Below, piece after piece: positions 25,647 to 34,371 of a stretch of 55,882 bases of DNA (position 1 is its first letter; each line of letters begins with the position of its first letter). The position numbers and the translations under genes were made by a program. Below the pieces are notes generated by a model. It was not told the DNA's origin, made no database searches, and saw only the letters and a program-made list of their open reading frames with translations. Location of the stretch: the NCBI GenBank assembly GCA_009692585.1, contig SHYX01000033.1:1-55882 (forward strand). The letters are read 5' to 3'. Source of the stretch: Myxococcales bacterium. Lineage in GTDB: Bacteria; Myxococcota; UBA796; SXON01.

Positions 25647-27761
25647 TCAGGGACAGGCCTCCATCGCCGCGATCCACGCGTCCACCACCGCGGTGCCGTC
25701 GCCATCGACCAGCTCGGTGCCGTAGGCGGGCATGCGGGTGGCGTCGGTCGCGTGCATCCGTAGCGACAGCACGCTGTTTTCCGGGCGACCCGGATCGATC
25801 AGCAAGGGGGCGTCGAGCCCCAGCGCGCCGTGCTCTGGCGTGGCGCCGCACAGGTGCGCGTCGGCCAGCGCGACCGCGTATCGAAGGTCGGCGGCGCCGA
25901 GGCCGGTGCCCCCCGGTTGATGACAATGGGCGCAATTCACCGCCAGGTAGGCGCGCGCCCGCGCCTCCACCGACGCATTGCCATCCAGCGTGGGCAGGGG
26001 GGCGACCACGCTGGCGCCGACCTCCAGGACATCGATCCGAGCGAGCCGATCCAGCTGGTTCAGGGTTTCGCCCCAGGGGTAGGTCGCGTCACGATCCAGC
26101 TGGCCGAGCGTCAGCCCCAGCAGGCGATCCGACGCGCTGGTGTGACAACCGAGGCACTGACTGCGGCTGGGGTACTGCCAGCTCTGGCCCCCCCACACGG
26201 CGGTCGCGCCGGCGGGAAGCAGCTCGGCATCGGTCTGGGCCTGATTCCAGGCATAACTGTACCCAGCCCACTCTCCGTCGGCGTGGCGCACCAGCAGCCG
26301 GGTCTCGACGCGCTGGTCCCCGAGCCGGAACTCTTTCGTCACCACCGAGCCGACCGGCAGCTCAAGTGTGCCCCCCTCTCCCACCACGGCGGAGGTCCCG
26401 TCGGGGATCGCGAACCACCGCCCCTTCTCGGCCCCGTCGGACCACAGCGCCATGTTGACATCGTAAGGCAGCATTGCGTCGACCATCACTGTCGCGTCGT
26501 CCGGATCGACACACCCGGTCTGACTCAACCGAGCCGGAAAGGTGTCGGTCACGACCTCGCCGGCCGGCGCGAGCGCGTAGAGTTCGCCGGTGTAGGCCAC
26601 CGCGTAGACCTCGCCATCGGGCGCCTGGCCGAAGGACACGATGGGCACACCCGATTCGGGCAGCAGCGCCTGCATGGCGCGCTCGCCGGTCTTGACGTCG
26701 GCGACGAGGCCGTAGAGGGTGCCGGTGTACACGTCCGCAAAGAGCGGCACGCCGACGAGCCCGGGGATCCTGCTCCCCCGGTAGACGGGACCGCCGGTGA
26801 TCGAGGCCTTCTGGCCAGCGTCGCGACCGTACTGGGCCAGGGGCAGGATCAGCCCGGCCGGGTCGCAGTCGGCGGCCAGCGGGTAGCAGTCCAGCCCCTC
26901 CATGACGTCCCATCCGTAGTTCCCGCCCCGCTCGATGAGGTCGAACTCCTCCCACACGTTCTGCCCCACGTCACCCGCCCACAGCTCACCGTTGGCGGGA
27001 TCGAAAAAGAAGCGCCAGGGATTCCGTAAGCCCCAGGCATAGACCTCCGGGACGCCGCCTCCGTCGGCAAAGGGGTTGTCGGGGGGAATGGCGTACGGCA
27101 ACGAGCCGTCCACGTCGATCCGCAACATCTTGCCCAGCAGAACGTCGCGATTCTGACCGTTTTCCTGCGGGTCTCCAGACGAACCGCCGTCGCCATAGCC
27201 CGCGTAGAGGTACCCATCGGGTCCGAAGCCGATGTTGCCGCCGTTATGGTTGCTGTACGGCTGATCGATCTCGAGGATCAGCTCGACATCGTCGGTGTCG
27301 AAGCTGGCGCCGTCATCGTCACTGACCACGCGTACGATGCGGCTGACGAGCTGGGCGCCGCGCATCGCCGTGTAGCTGGCGAAGGCGACGCCGTTGTCGG
27401 CGAACTCGGGGTGAAAGGCGAAGCCGAGCAGGCCCTCCTCCAGCGAGCCCATGTAGGCGTCCGGGAACTCGGCGACCAGCTCGGCGGCGTCCGGACTCCC
27501 GTCGACGAATCGGACCAGCTCCCCGGACTGTTGCAGGACGTACCACCGGTCGTCCGCCATCGGCGAGGGGTAGAGGCCGACCGGCAAAGAGAAGGACCGG
27601 CCGTCGAACGCTCGCTCGAACACCACGCGCGCGTCGGACAGTGGACGCGCTGGCGCCAGGCAGGCGGGGTTGGCGGGGCGCCGGTCGACGTAGGCCGCAT
27701 CGCCGGTGTCGACGGGGTGCCCGCAGGCGACAAGGGCGACGAGCAAGAGCGTGGTTCGCAT
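25647..27761 (-). CDS. glucose/sorbosone dehydrogenase-type lipoprotein fused to di-haem cytochrome c domain
   Basis: A 704-aa lipoprotein (MRTTLLLVALVAC; an ATG three codons earlier is possible). Residues about 40-370 form the PQQ-dependent soluble glucose dehydrogenase-like propeller: GSLEEGLLGFAFHPEFADNG, QPYSNHNGGNIGFGPDGYLY, GDGGSSGDPQENGQ and VYAWGLRNPWRFFF. After a linker (about 420-560) that resembles the usual extension in such secreted proteins, two haem sites appear, CLGCH and CAHCH, near the C-terminus. Such a fusion could pass electrons from a sugar or alcohol straight to the haems in the periplasm. PQQ genes are not in the window. Confidence 0.85.
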   Translation of the reverse strand: MRTTLLLVALVACGHPVDTGDAAYVDRRPANPACLAPARPLSDARVVFERAFDGRSFSLPVGLYPSPMADDRWYVLQQSGELVRFVDGSPDAAELVAEFPDAYMGSLEEGLLGFAFHPEFADNGVAFASYTAMRGAQLVSRIVRVVSDDDGASFDTDDVELILEIDQPYSNHNGGNIGFGPDGYLYAGYGDGGSSGDPQENGQNRDVLLGKMLRIDVDGSLPYAIPPDNPFADGGGVPEVYAWGLRNPWRFFFDPANGELWAGDVGQNVWEEFDLIERGGNYGWDVMEGLDCYPLAADCDPAGLILPLAQYGRDAGQKASITGGPVYRGSRIPGLVGVPLFADVYTGTLYGLVADVKTGERAMQALLPESGVPIVSFGQAPDGEVYAVAYTGELYALAPAGEVVTDTFPARLSQTGCVDPDDATVMVDAMLPYDVNMALWSDGAEKGRWFAIPDGTSAVVGEGGTLELPVGSVVTKEFRLGDQRVETRLLVRHADGEWAGYSYAWNQAQTDAELLPAGATAVWGGQSWQYPSRSQCLGCHTSASDRLLGLTLGQLDRDATYPWGETLNQLDRLARIDVLEVGASVVAPLPTLDGNASVEARARAYLAVNCAHCHQPGGTGLGAADLRYAVALADAHLCGATPEHGALGLDAPLLIDPGRPENSVLSLRMHATDATRMPAYGTELVDGDGTAVVDAWIAAMEACP

Positions 27762-27800
27762 GGTTTGCATCGGTGGCCGGGAGCGTATCAGCCAGCTACA

Positions 27801-27818
27801 TGAATGAGCATTCATTCA
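27801..27818. promoter_or_regulatory. FadR-type operator, TGAATGA-N4-TCATTCA
   Basis: TGAATGAGCATTCATTCA is a perfect 7+7 inverted repeat with four-base spacer. It matches the known Bacillus FadR (TetR family) box TGAATGAMTANTCATTCA in both arms and in length. It stands 14 bases before the acyl-CoA dehydrogenase start, the right place to block transcription. The ATG at 27800 overlaps this site and is therefore a less likely start than GTG 27833. The TetR gene at 20126 is the obvious candidate regulator. Binding is inferred from the match. Confidence 0.72.
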
Positions 27819-27832
27819 CTGCCGGAGCCTGC

Positions 27833-29653
27833 GTGAGCGCCACCGACTACACCATTGACCTTCGCGACATCAAGTTCGTGCTCTTCGAGCAGCTCAAGGC
27901 GCACGAACAGCTCGTGCAGATTCCCCGATACAAGGACTTCGACCGCGACATGTACGACGCCGTGCTCGACATGGCGGCCGAGCTGGCGGTCAACACCGTG
28001 GCCCCCGTCAACAAGGTCGGCGACCGCGAGGGCTGCGCGCTCGACGCGGCCGGCAACGTCACCACCCCGGCCTGCTTCAAGCCGGCATTTCGGGCCATCG
28101 CCGAGTCGGGGCTCGTGGCCGCGTCCATGAACATCGAACACGGCGGGCAGGGCCTGCCTCACGTCATCGACATCGCAACGCACGAAATGCTCTCCGGCGC
28201 CGCCACCGCGTTCAACATGTACCCGGGGCTCACCCGCGCCGCGGCCAACCTGTTGACCTGGGAAGGCACGCCCGACTGGATCACCACCACGGCGGTGCCC
28301 CGGATGCTCGGCGGGCAGTGGTCGGGAACGATGTGCCTCACCGAAGCCGGCGCCGGCACCGCGGTCGGTGACAACCGCGCCAGGGCCACGCCCACGGCCG
28401 ACGCCACCGTCTTCCACCTGTCGGGCGAAAAGATGTTCATCTCGGGAGGCGACAACGACCTGACCTCGAACATCCTCCACCTGGTCCTGGCGCGACTCCC
28501 GGACGCTCCCCCCGGCACCAAGGGCCTGTCCATCTTCGTGGTGCCCAAGTTCCTGTTCGCCGCCGATGGCACGCTGGGCGCCCGAAACGACGTCAAGGTG
28601 GTCGGCATCGAACACAAGATGGGCATCAACGGCAGCGCCACCTGTACCATCGCGTTGGGCGCCACCGGAACGTGTGTCGGCTACCTGCTCGGGGTGCCGG
28701 GCCAGGGCATGGAGATCATGTTCCGGATGATGAACGAAGCCCGCATCGGCGTCGGCATCCAGAGCCTGGGCCTGGCCAGCGCCGCGTACCAGAATGCACT
28801 GGCCTACGCCAAGGACCGTGTACAGGGCTCGGCGGTAGAGAACTTCCGCGACGCCGATCCGCCCCGGATCACCATCAACCAGCATCCCGACGTCCGAAGA
28901 ATGCTCGCGACCATGAAATGCACGGTCGACGCGATGCGCTCTCTCATCTACAGCGTCGCGAATCGTTTCGACAAGACCCACTACGGCGAGGACGCCGAGA
29001 AGGAGTATCTGCTGGGCCTCGTGGAGCTGATGACGCCGATCATCAAGGCCCACTGTTCGGACAAGGCCTTCGAGGTTTGTGTCACCGCACTGCAGGTGTT
29101 CGGGGGCTATGGCTACATTGGCGAGTACCCGGTCGAGCAGCACGTCCGCGACGCGAAGATCACCTCGATCTACGAAGGGACCAACGGCATCCAGGCCATG
29201 GACATGCTCGGGCGCAAGATGCGCAAGGGCCAGGGAATGCTGTTCATGAGTTGGCTCAACGAAGCCAATGAAGAGTTGGACCGGTGTCGCGCCATCGCCG
29301 CTTTGGCCGACGAAGTGGCCGGCCTCGAGCGCGCGCGCGACCAGCTCGGTCAGACGGCGATGCACCTCGGCATGCTGGGCGGCCAGGGAAACCTCCGCGG
29401 CGCGATGCTGCAGGCCACTCCCTTCCTCGAGCTGTTCGGTCTGGTGGTGCTGGGCCTTCACAGCCTGTGGCAGGCGCGCGTCGCGCACCTGGCGATCCAG
29501 GAGGGCGCCCGGCCCGAAGACTTGCGATTCTACCGGGGAAAGCTTATGAATGCGCGCTTCTACATCAAGAACGTGCTCCCCAAGGCCACCGCGCTGGCCA
29601 AGGCCATCCAAGCCGGGGACGAAAGCTGCCTGGAAGACGGGCTCTTCGAGTAG
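27833..29653 (+). CDS. acyl-CoA dehydrogenase (large, about 600-aa type)
   Basis: A 606-aa FAD enzyme for the first step of fatty-acid beta-oxidation. Start GTG follows GGAG by five bases. Motifs: MCLTEAGAGTAVGDNRARAT (FAD/substrate loop), FHLSGEKMFISGGDND, MNEARIGVGIQSLGLA, and the catalytic base Glu448 in IYEGTNGIQAMDML. FGGYGYIGEYPVEQHVRDAK is the C-terminal signature. The extra helical C-terminal domain of about 100 residues (from LNEANEELDR) is found in the long-chain, membrane-associated-like type. Its promoter carries the FadR-type box, and etfBA lie 6 kb upstream. Confidence 0.95.
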   Translation: MSATDYTIDLRDIKFVLFEQLKAHEQLVQIPRYKDFDRDMYDAVLDMAAELAVNTVAPVNKVGDREGCALDAAGNVTTPACFKPAFRAIAESGLVAASMNIEHGGQGLPHVIDIATHEMLSGAATAFNMYPGLTRAAANLLTWEGTPDWITTTAVPRMLGGQWSGTMCLTEAGAGTAVGDNRARATPTADATVFHLSGEKMFISGGDNDLTSNILHLVLARLPDAPPGTKGLSIFVVPKFLFAADGTLGARNDVKVVGIEHKMGINGSATCTIALGATGTCVGYLLGVPGQGMEIMFRMMNEARIGVGIQSLGLASAAYQNALAYAKDRVQGSAVENFRDADPPRITINQHPDVRRMLATMKCTVDAMRSLIYSVANRFDKTHYGEDAEKEYLLGLVELMTPIIKAHCSDKAFEVCVTALQVFGGYGYIGEYPVEQHVRDAKITSIYEGTNGIQAMDMLGRKMRKGQGMLFMSWLNEANEELDRCRAIAALADEVAGLERARDQLGQTAMHLGMLGGQGNLRGAMLQATPFLELFGLVVLGLHSLWQARVAHLAIQEGARPEDLRFYRGKLMNARFYIKNVLPKATALAKAIQAGDESCLEDGLFE

Positions 29654-29677
29654 CGGCGTTGCGGATAGGCTGCGGGA

Positions 29678-30265
29678 ATGGTGAAGGTCGGCGATTCGGC
29701 TCCGGACGCCCTGCTCATCGACGAGGTCGGTCAGGAAGCCGCCATCCCGTCCGACGGAACCTTGGTTTTTCTGCGCGGGGCCTTTCAGCCGGGAACGCTC
29801 TCGGCGGGCGCGGAGCTGGTCGGGAGGCCGGACCTGGTGCTGGTGTTGCCCGACGCCCCGCCCATCGCCAAGGCGTGGAGCCTGCGGGTGGCGCCAGGGC
29901 TGCGGATCTGGTGTGACCACCGCCCGCGGGGCGCGGTGGCCGGACTTTTCGGGTTCAGCCCCGACGCCGACGTCGTCGGCCTGCGCGTGCGGCTCGCGGC
30001 GGGGCGCGTCGCAGAGATGGCGCCCGTCGCGTCCGACGCTGAACCCGCCGCGGACGCTGAACCCGCTGCTACCGTGGCCCCTACGGCCCCCGCGGCAATT
30101 CCGCCCGCCCTCGGGCCGCGCCCGGCGGCAACCGCCGCGGTGCCGCCGCCGGTGACCACCGCGGCCGGGCCCGCTCCGTGGTGGCCGGGTTTCCTCGCCA
30201 CGGCCGCCTGGGTGCTGGTCGCCGTGGCGCTCGCCCGTGCCGCCACCCCCGGCGCCGCTCGGTGA
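29678..30265 (+). CDS. peroxiredoxin-like protein with C-terminal membrane anchor, no peroxidatic Cys
   Basis: A 195-aa protein. It opens MVKVGDSAPDALLIDEVGQE, AAIPSDGTLVFLRGAF, the usual start of AhpC/Bcp-type peroxiredoxins (GD-AP---L-D--G---). In a real peroxiredoxin the TxxC catalytic motif would follow; here it is QPGTLSAG with no cysteine. The only Cys is in IWCDHRP. The C-terminal third is an Ala/Pro/Thr-rich linker and one hydrophobic segment (FLATAAWVLVAVALARA). So the fold is probably non-catalytic and tethered with its body either in the cytoplasm or outside. It is coupled to the next gene by TGATG. Confidence 0.65.
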   Translation: MVKVGDSAPDALLIDEVGQEAAIPSDGTLVFLRGAFQPGTLSAGAELVGRPDLVLVLPDAPPIAKAWSLRVAPGLRIWCDHRPRGAVAGLFGFSPDADVVGLRVRLAAGRVAEMAPVASDAEPAADAEPAATVAPTAPAAIPPALGPRPAATAAVPPPVTTAAGPAPWWPGFLATAAWVLVAVALARAATPGAAR

Positions 30266-31296
30266 TGAGCCTCGCCGACCAGACCGTCCTGGACGAACGG
30301 GGCGCGCCGACGCCCATCGGCGGCGAGCTGCTGCTGTTCATCGCCCACGCCTTTACCGGAGAAGCCGACGCGGTCGCGAGGCAAGCTGCACGAGCGCTCG
30401 CGGGTGGTATCCGCTGTCGCATCGTGAGCGTCGACTCCGCCGCGGCCCTGGGCGCGTGGATGGGCGAGCTGGGCCTGGGGGTGCCGGTGGGGGCCGATCC
30501 CCACGGCGCGCTGGCCCGACGACTGGGTCGATACGACACCGAACGCTTCGCGTTCGCGCCTGGTTGGGTGCAGATTGGTCGCGATGGTCTGATGCTTGCC
30601 ATGGGGGACGGCGAGCTGCCCGCCGCCATGGCCGCGTTCTTCACCGCGCCGCAGCCGATCGCCGAACCGCCGCGCCGGCGGGCGCTGCCACCGTGGCTTC
30701 TGCCCGTCGGCACCGCGCTGTTGCTGTGCGGCGTCCTGGTCGCCTACGTGCGCAGCCTCCCGCCGGCGGTGCTTCCCGTCGGCGCCGCGCCCGAAGCCGT
30801 CCGCGGGGACGCCGCGGCGCCGCCGGCCCGGCAGCAGGGCGCCGGCCGGAAGGGGCTGGTCGGCGGTGGCTGGTACGCGGTGCCGCCCCCACTCGCGGGA
30901 GGCCCGGTTCGCTTCGGCGACGGTGGACTCGAGGTCGAAGGCACGCCCGACGGCGACGCGCCGATGGCCTGCCTCGATCCGGACCGGGAGTTGTCCGGCC
31001 CGCTGCGCGTCTCGGGGGAATGGTCGCTCGACGCGGTCGGCGGGAAGGAGACCAAGGGGGCGCGGGTGGCGGTGCGCCTGCTCGATGACAGCGGCCGGAT
31101 GGTGCCCAAAGGCACGGTCGCCGGTGGCTCGCAGGTGTTCATCGTCAATGGGCGGCGCTCGCTGGACTGGACCCCGTTTTTTGAGATCATTCCCGTGACG
31201 CCCCGGGTCGCCAAGATGCGGGTGTGCGTGCACAACGAAGCGGGCAGCGGGGTGGTTCGGGTCAGGAACCTCGTGATCGAGGCGGCGCCCGAGTGA
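30265..31296 (+). CDS. membrane protein with thioredoxin-like N-terminal domain and C-terminal beta domain
   Basis: A 343-aa protein starting MSLADQTVLDERG (1-base overlap with the gene before, TGATG). The N-terminal 130 residues have the peroxiredoxin order: LADQTVLDERGAPTPIGGEL, LLFIAHAFTGEADAVAR, WMGELGLGVPVGADPHGALA, RRLGRYDTE, IGRDGLMLAMGDGE. The catalytic Cys is replaced (FTGEADA) and the sole Cys is in GGIRCRIV. One transmembrane segment (LLPVGTALLLCGVLVAYV) follows, and the C-terminal 130 residues are beta-rich (LEVEGTPDGDAPMACLD), likely in the periplasm. It may form a membrane complex with its neighbour. Function is unknown. Confidence 0.62.
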   Translation: MSLADQTVLDERGAPTPIGGELLLFIAHAFTGEADAVARQAARALAGGIRCRIVSVDSAAALGAWMGELGLGVPVGADPHGALARRLGRYDTERFAFAPGWVQIGRDGLMLAMGDGELPAAMAAFFTAPQPIAEPPRRRALPPWLLPVGTALLLCGVLVAYVRSLPPAVLPVGAAPEAVRGDAAAPPARQQGAGRKGLVGGGWYAVPPPLAGGPVRFGDGGLEVEGTPDGDAPMACLDPDRELSGPLRVSGEWSLDAVGGKETKGARVAVRLLDDSGRMVPKGTVAGGSQVFIVNGRRSLDWTPFFEIIPVTPRVAKMRVCVHNEAGSGVVRVRNLVIEAAPE

Positions 31297-31308
31297 GGCG
31301 GTATCGTA

Positions 31309-33234
31309 TCAACTGACGGCTTCCAGCTCGACGCGCGCGTCGTTGTAGCAGGCACCGAGACCGAACTCGTCCACGTGGTCCGGAATCAGCGCGTTGCTGG
31401 TCCACCCATTTCGGGTCGCCCGGCGCCACAGACCCTTGGGCAGCATCACGACCCCCGGGCGCAGCAAGGGGTCGACGTGGAGCGGCGCGCGGACCTCACC
31501 CCGGGAGTTCCAGATCCGCACGAGCTGCCCGTCGACGAGGCCACGCTCCGCCGCGTCGTCGGGGTGGACACCCAGTTCGACGTCGGTCTCGGCTTCGTAC
31601 ATCGTCGACGAGATCGCGGCGGAGGTCGCCGGCGAGATGAGCACCAAGGGGAGCTCGCCATCGACCGGCGGCACGCGATGCCGGGGAATGGGCGTCATGC
31701 GCACCCGAGCGCCCTCCGGAAAGCTGGTCACGAACTGGACCGGCGAGGGCACCGGCACCGCGAGGTTGGCGCGCAACGTGGCGAGATCGGGCACGTTGGG
31801 GATGTGCTGGATGATGCGCTCGGCCATCTGCAGCTCGTCGATCGGGATGTCGACCCCGAGCCGCCTCCCCAACTCCCGAAGCACGACGTGGTTGCTGCGA
31901 GACTCCCCGACCGGCGGAATCACCGGGTCCGACCACTGCACGACGTAGCCACCGTAGCTCTTGGTCAGCTCGTGGTGCTCCAGGAAGGTGGTGGCCGGCA
32001 GCACCACATCCGCCAGCTCACAGGTGTCCGTCCACACCTGTTCGTGCACGACAACGAAGCGATCGGGTCGCGACAGCTCGGCGACGACCCGATTCTGATC
32101 GGGAACGGTCGCGACAGGATTGCAGTTGTAAATGTAGACCGCACGAACGACCGGGTCCGCCCGCGTTTCCAACTCGCGACCCAACCGCGAGAGGTTGATA
32201 CCGCGGGCGGCGCTCGTTCCCTGCCACCCGCTGGCGTCGATCCCGTACCCGCCGGACGTGGACATCACGTAGCCGCCGCCGCGTTTCCCGAACTTGCCGA
32301 AGACGGAGGGGAGCAGCAGCACCGCGCGCACGCTGTCACTCCCGTTGCGCGTGCGCTCCAGCCCCCAGCCGGGGCGGACCAGCGCGGGCGAGGCGTCCGC
32401 GTACAGGTGCGCAAGGCGTTCGATGTCGGCGGCCTCCACCCCGGCCACCGCCGCGGCCTTGGCCGGGCTCCACGCCATCGCCGCCTCTCGGTAGGCCTCC
32501 CACCCCTCGCCGTGCAGGTCCAGCCACAGCTCGTCGGCCAGCCCCTCGACAAAGGCGATGTGGGCCAGCGCCAGGGCGACGGGTACGTCCGTGCCCGGCA
32601 GGACCGGCAGGTGGAGATCGGCCACGCCCGCGAGGGGAATCCGCCGCGGATCGACCACCACGAGCTTGCCACCGCGCTCGCGGAGCTTCTTGAGCGGCGG
32701 CACCAGGTGGATCCCGCTGGCGCTGGGATTGGCCCCCCAGAGCATCACCAACTTGGAGTGGGCCACATCGGAGGGGTCGGCGCCGGCCATCGCCCCATAA
32801 GACATCTTCACCGCGGCGCCGGCGTTGGTGGCGCACAGGGTGCGCTCGCACCGACTCACCCCCAGAGCGTTCCACAGCTTGATGTCGAGGCCGCCGCCGG
32901 TCAACAAGCCGTTGCTGCCCCCGTACCAGACCGGGAGGATCGCCTCGGGACCGTCGGTGGCCATGATCGCTCGGAAGCGCGCGGCGACCAGGTCCAAGGC
33001 CGAGTCCCAGGATGCATCGACCCAACCGGCGGCGGTGCGGATCCGCGGGCGCAGAACGCGTTCGGGGCCGTGCACACGGGAGCCGAACCGTTTGACCTTC
33101 GCGCAGATGTAGCCCTCCGTCCAGGGGTGTTCGTGCGTGCCCCCCAGCGAGCGCACCTGTCCGCCCTCCACGTTCACGGCGAGGCTGCACCGATCGGGGC
33201 AGTCCAGCGGGCACACCGACGGAAACGTTTCCAT
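31309..33234 (-). CDS. molybdopterin-dependent oxidoreductase (formate dehydrogenase/DMSO-reductase family)
   Basis: A 641-aa (or 652 aa from ATG 33267) enzyme. The N-terminal 4Fe-4S motif VCPLDCPDRC with C8, C12, C16 and C44 (GYICAKV) is complete. The Mo/bis-MGD domain follows: AGWVDASWDSALDLVAARFR, VSRCERTLCATNAGAAVK, KLVMLWGANPSASGIH, VVDPRRIPLAGVADLHLPVL and PGTDVPVALALAHIAF. The C-terminal cofactor-binding barrel starts about residue 540 (ELPLVLISPATSAAISSTMY). No Tat leader is visible, so it is likely cytoplasmic. No iron-sulfur partner is adjacent. Its substrate is unknown. The 255-base gap to the divergent DUF808 gene is GC-rich with no recognised riboswitch. Confidence 0.9.
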   Translation of the reverse strand: METFPSVCPLDCPDRCSLAVNVEGGQVRSLGGTHEHPWTEGYICAKVKRFGSRVHGPERVLRPRIRTAAGWVDASWDSALDLVAARFRAIMATDGPEAILPVWYGGSNGLLTGGGLDIKLWNALGVSRCERTLCATNAGAAVKMSYGAMAGADPSDVAHSKLVMLWGANPSASGIHLVPPLKKLRERGGKLVVVDPRRIPLAGVADLHLPVLPGTDVPVALALAHIAFVEGLADELWLDLHGEGWEAYREAAMAWSPAKAAAVAGVEAADIERLAHLYADASPALVRPGWGLERTRNGSDSVRAVLLLPSVFGKFGKRGGGYVMSTSGGYGIDASGWQGTSAARGINLSRLGRELETRADPVVRAVYIYNCNPVATVPDQNRVVAELSRPDRFVVVHEQVWTDTCELADVVLPATTFLEHHELTKSYGGYVVQWSDPVIPPVGESRSNHVVLRELGRRLGVDIPIDELQMAERIIQHIPNVPDLATLRANLAVPVPSPVQFVTSFPEGARVRMTPIPRHRVPPVDGELPLVLISPATSAAISSTMYEAETDVELGVHPDDAAERGLVDGQLVRIWNSRGEVRAPLHVDPLLRPGVVMLPKGLWRRATRNGWTSNALIPDHVDEFGLGACYNDARVELEAVS

Positions 33235-33489
33235 GCCGCGGGCACGTACCGCGGCTACGTTCGCCATGCCGCCCGTGGGTCGGCTCCAAGAGCCATGAAA
33301 CTGCTGCGGCATGGGTGACGCCCTGGTGGGGGAGAGTCGCCCGGCGGGCGGGTTATCCAACCCGACCGCCGCCGCAGGCCGGAAAGCGTAGCTTGGAGGG
33401 CGAAGGGTAGGTGACGGTAGGGGGAGGACGCGCCGGGAAAGGTCCGGGGCGCGACCGTCTTCCCCCGTTTCTGAATAGTCTCGCAGCCC

Positions 33490-34368
33490 ATGCCTGCCTC
33501 CGGACTGCTTGCGCTTCTCGACGACATTGCCGCCATCGCGGACGACGTCGCCACCCTCACCGCGGCGGCGGCGAAAAAGACCAGCGGCATCGTCACCGAT
33601 GACATGGCGGTCACCGCCGAGCGGGCGATCGGCATCCGCCGCGAGCGCGAACTCCCGGTCATCTACTCGGTGGCGAAGGGCTCCTTTCGGAACAAGGCGC
33701 TGATCCTGGCGCCGGGAGCCCTGGCGCTCAACGCGATCGCGCCCTGGGCGATCACGCCGCTGCTGATGCTCGGCGGGGGCTACCTCGCGTTCGAGGGGGT
33801 GGAGAAGATCCTCCACTGGGGTCACGCGACCCACGGCGACGACGAGAATGGCCGGCCCGAGCACGCCAGCATCGACGCGTACGAACAGTCGCGCATCGAC
33901 GGCGCCATCCGCACCGACCTGATCCTCAGCGCCGAGATCATCGCGATCTGCCTGGGCTTGGTGAAGGAATCCCCGTTCCCGAACCAGGTGCTGGTGTTGT
34001 ACCTGGTGTCGATCGTGATGACCGTCGGGGTCTACGGCATCGTCGCGCTCCTGATCAAGATGGACGACGCCGGCGAGTACCTTCTGCCGTTCGGCGGCGC
34101 GCGGGGCGTGGTGGGGAAGCTGCTCCTGGCCGGCGCGCCGAAGTTGCTGCACGTCATCTCGCTGGTGGGGACCTTCGCCATGCTGATGGTCGGCGGCGGA
34201 ATCATCATCGAACGGATTCCGGCGGCCCATCACGCGGTCGAAGAGCTCCTACATGGGGTGCCGATGCACGGCCTGGTCAGCGCCGGGGTGAGCATCCTCG
34301 GGGGCGGCGTGGTCGGCCTGGTCGTCGTCGGGCTGGTGAAGTTGTGGGGGCGGGTGCGGCGGCGGTGA
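33490..34368 (+). CDS. DUF808 (YedI-like) membrane protein
   Basis: A 292-aa inner-membrane protein. Its start MPASGLLALLDDIAAIADDV, followed by ATLTAAAAKKTSGIVTDDMA, VTAERAIGI and RELPVIYSVAKGSFRNKALI, is nearly the DUF808 consensus seen in E. coli YedI. Several hydrophobic segments follow, as in the family. The function is unknown, though fairly conserved. It ends 3 bases before the convergent sulfatase-like pseudogene, with no terminator visible between. Confidence 0.9.
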   Translation: MPASGLLALLDDIAAIADDVATLTAAAAKKTSGIVTDDMAVTAERAIGIRRERELPVIYSVAKGSFRNKALILAPGALALNAIAPWAITPLLMLGGGYLAFEGVEKILHWGHATHGDDENGRPEHASIDAYEQSRIDGAIRTDLILSAEIIAICLGLVKESPFPNQVLVLYLVSIVMTVGVYGIVALLIKMDDAGEYLLPFGGARGVVGKLLLAGAPKLLHVISLVGTFAMLMVGGGIIIERIPAAHHAVEELLHGVPMHGLVSAGVSILGGGVVGLVVVGLVKLWGRVRRR

Positions 34369-34371
34369 TGG

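Noticed and set aside
27800..27832. ATG 27800 as the start of the acyl-CoA dehydrogenase
   Set aside because: It overlaps the FadR-type palindrome and adds 11 atypical residues; GTG 27833 has a GGAG ribosome site at the right distance.
27812..29920. A 702-aa open frame on the minus strand opposite the acyl-CoA dehydrogenase
   Set aside because: It mirrors the dehydrogenase codons, is rich in His/Arg/Gln as expected for an antisense frame at high GC, and has no motif.
31375..33318. A 647-aa plus-strand frame opposite the molybdopterin enzyme
   Set aside because: No motif, low-complexity Arg/His/Gln composition, and the opposite frame is a full oxidoreductase.
33235..33489. A molybdenum-cofactor riboswitch before the molybdopterin oxidoreductase
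   Set aside because: I looked for the conserved stems and loops and could not place them; GC-rich sequence alone is not evidence.
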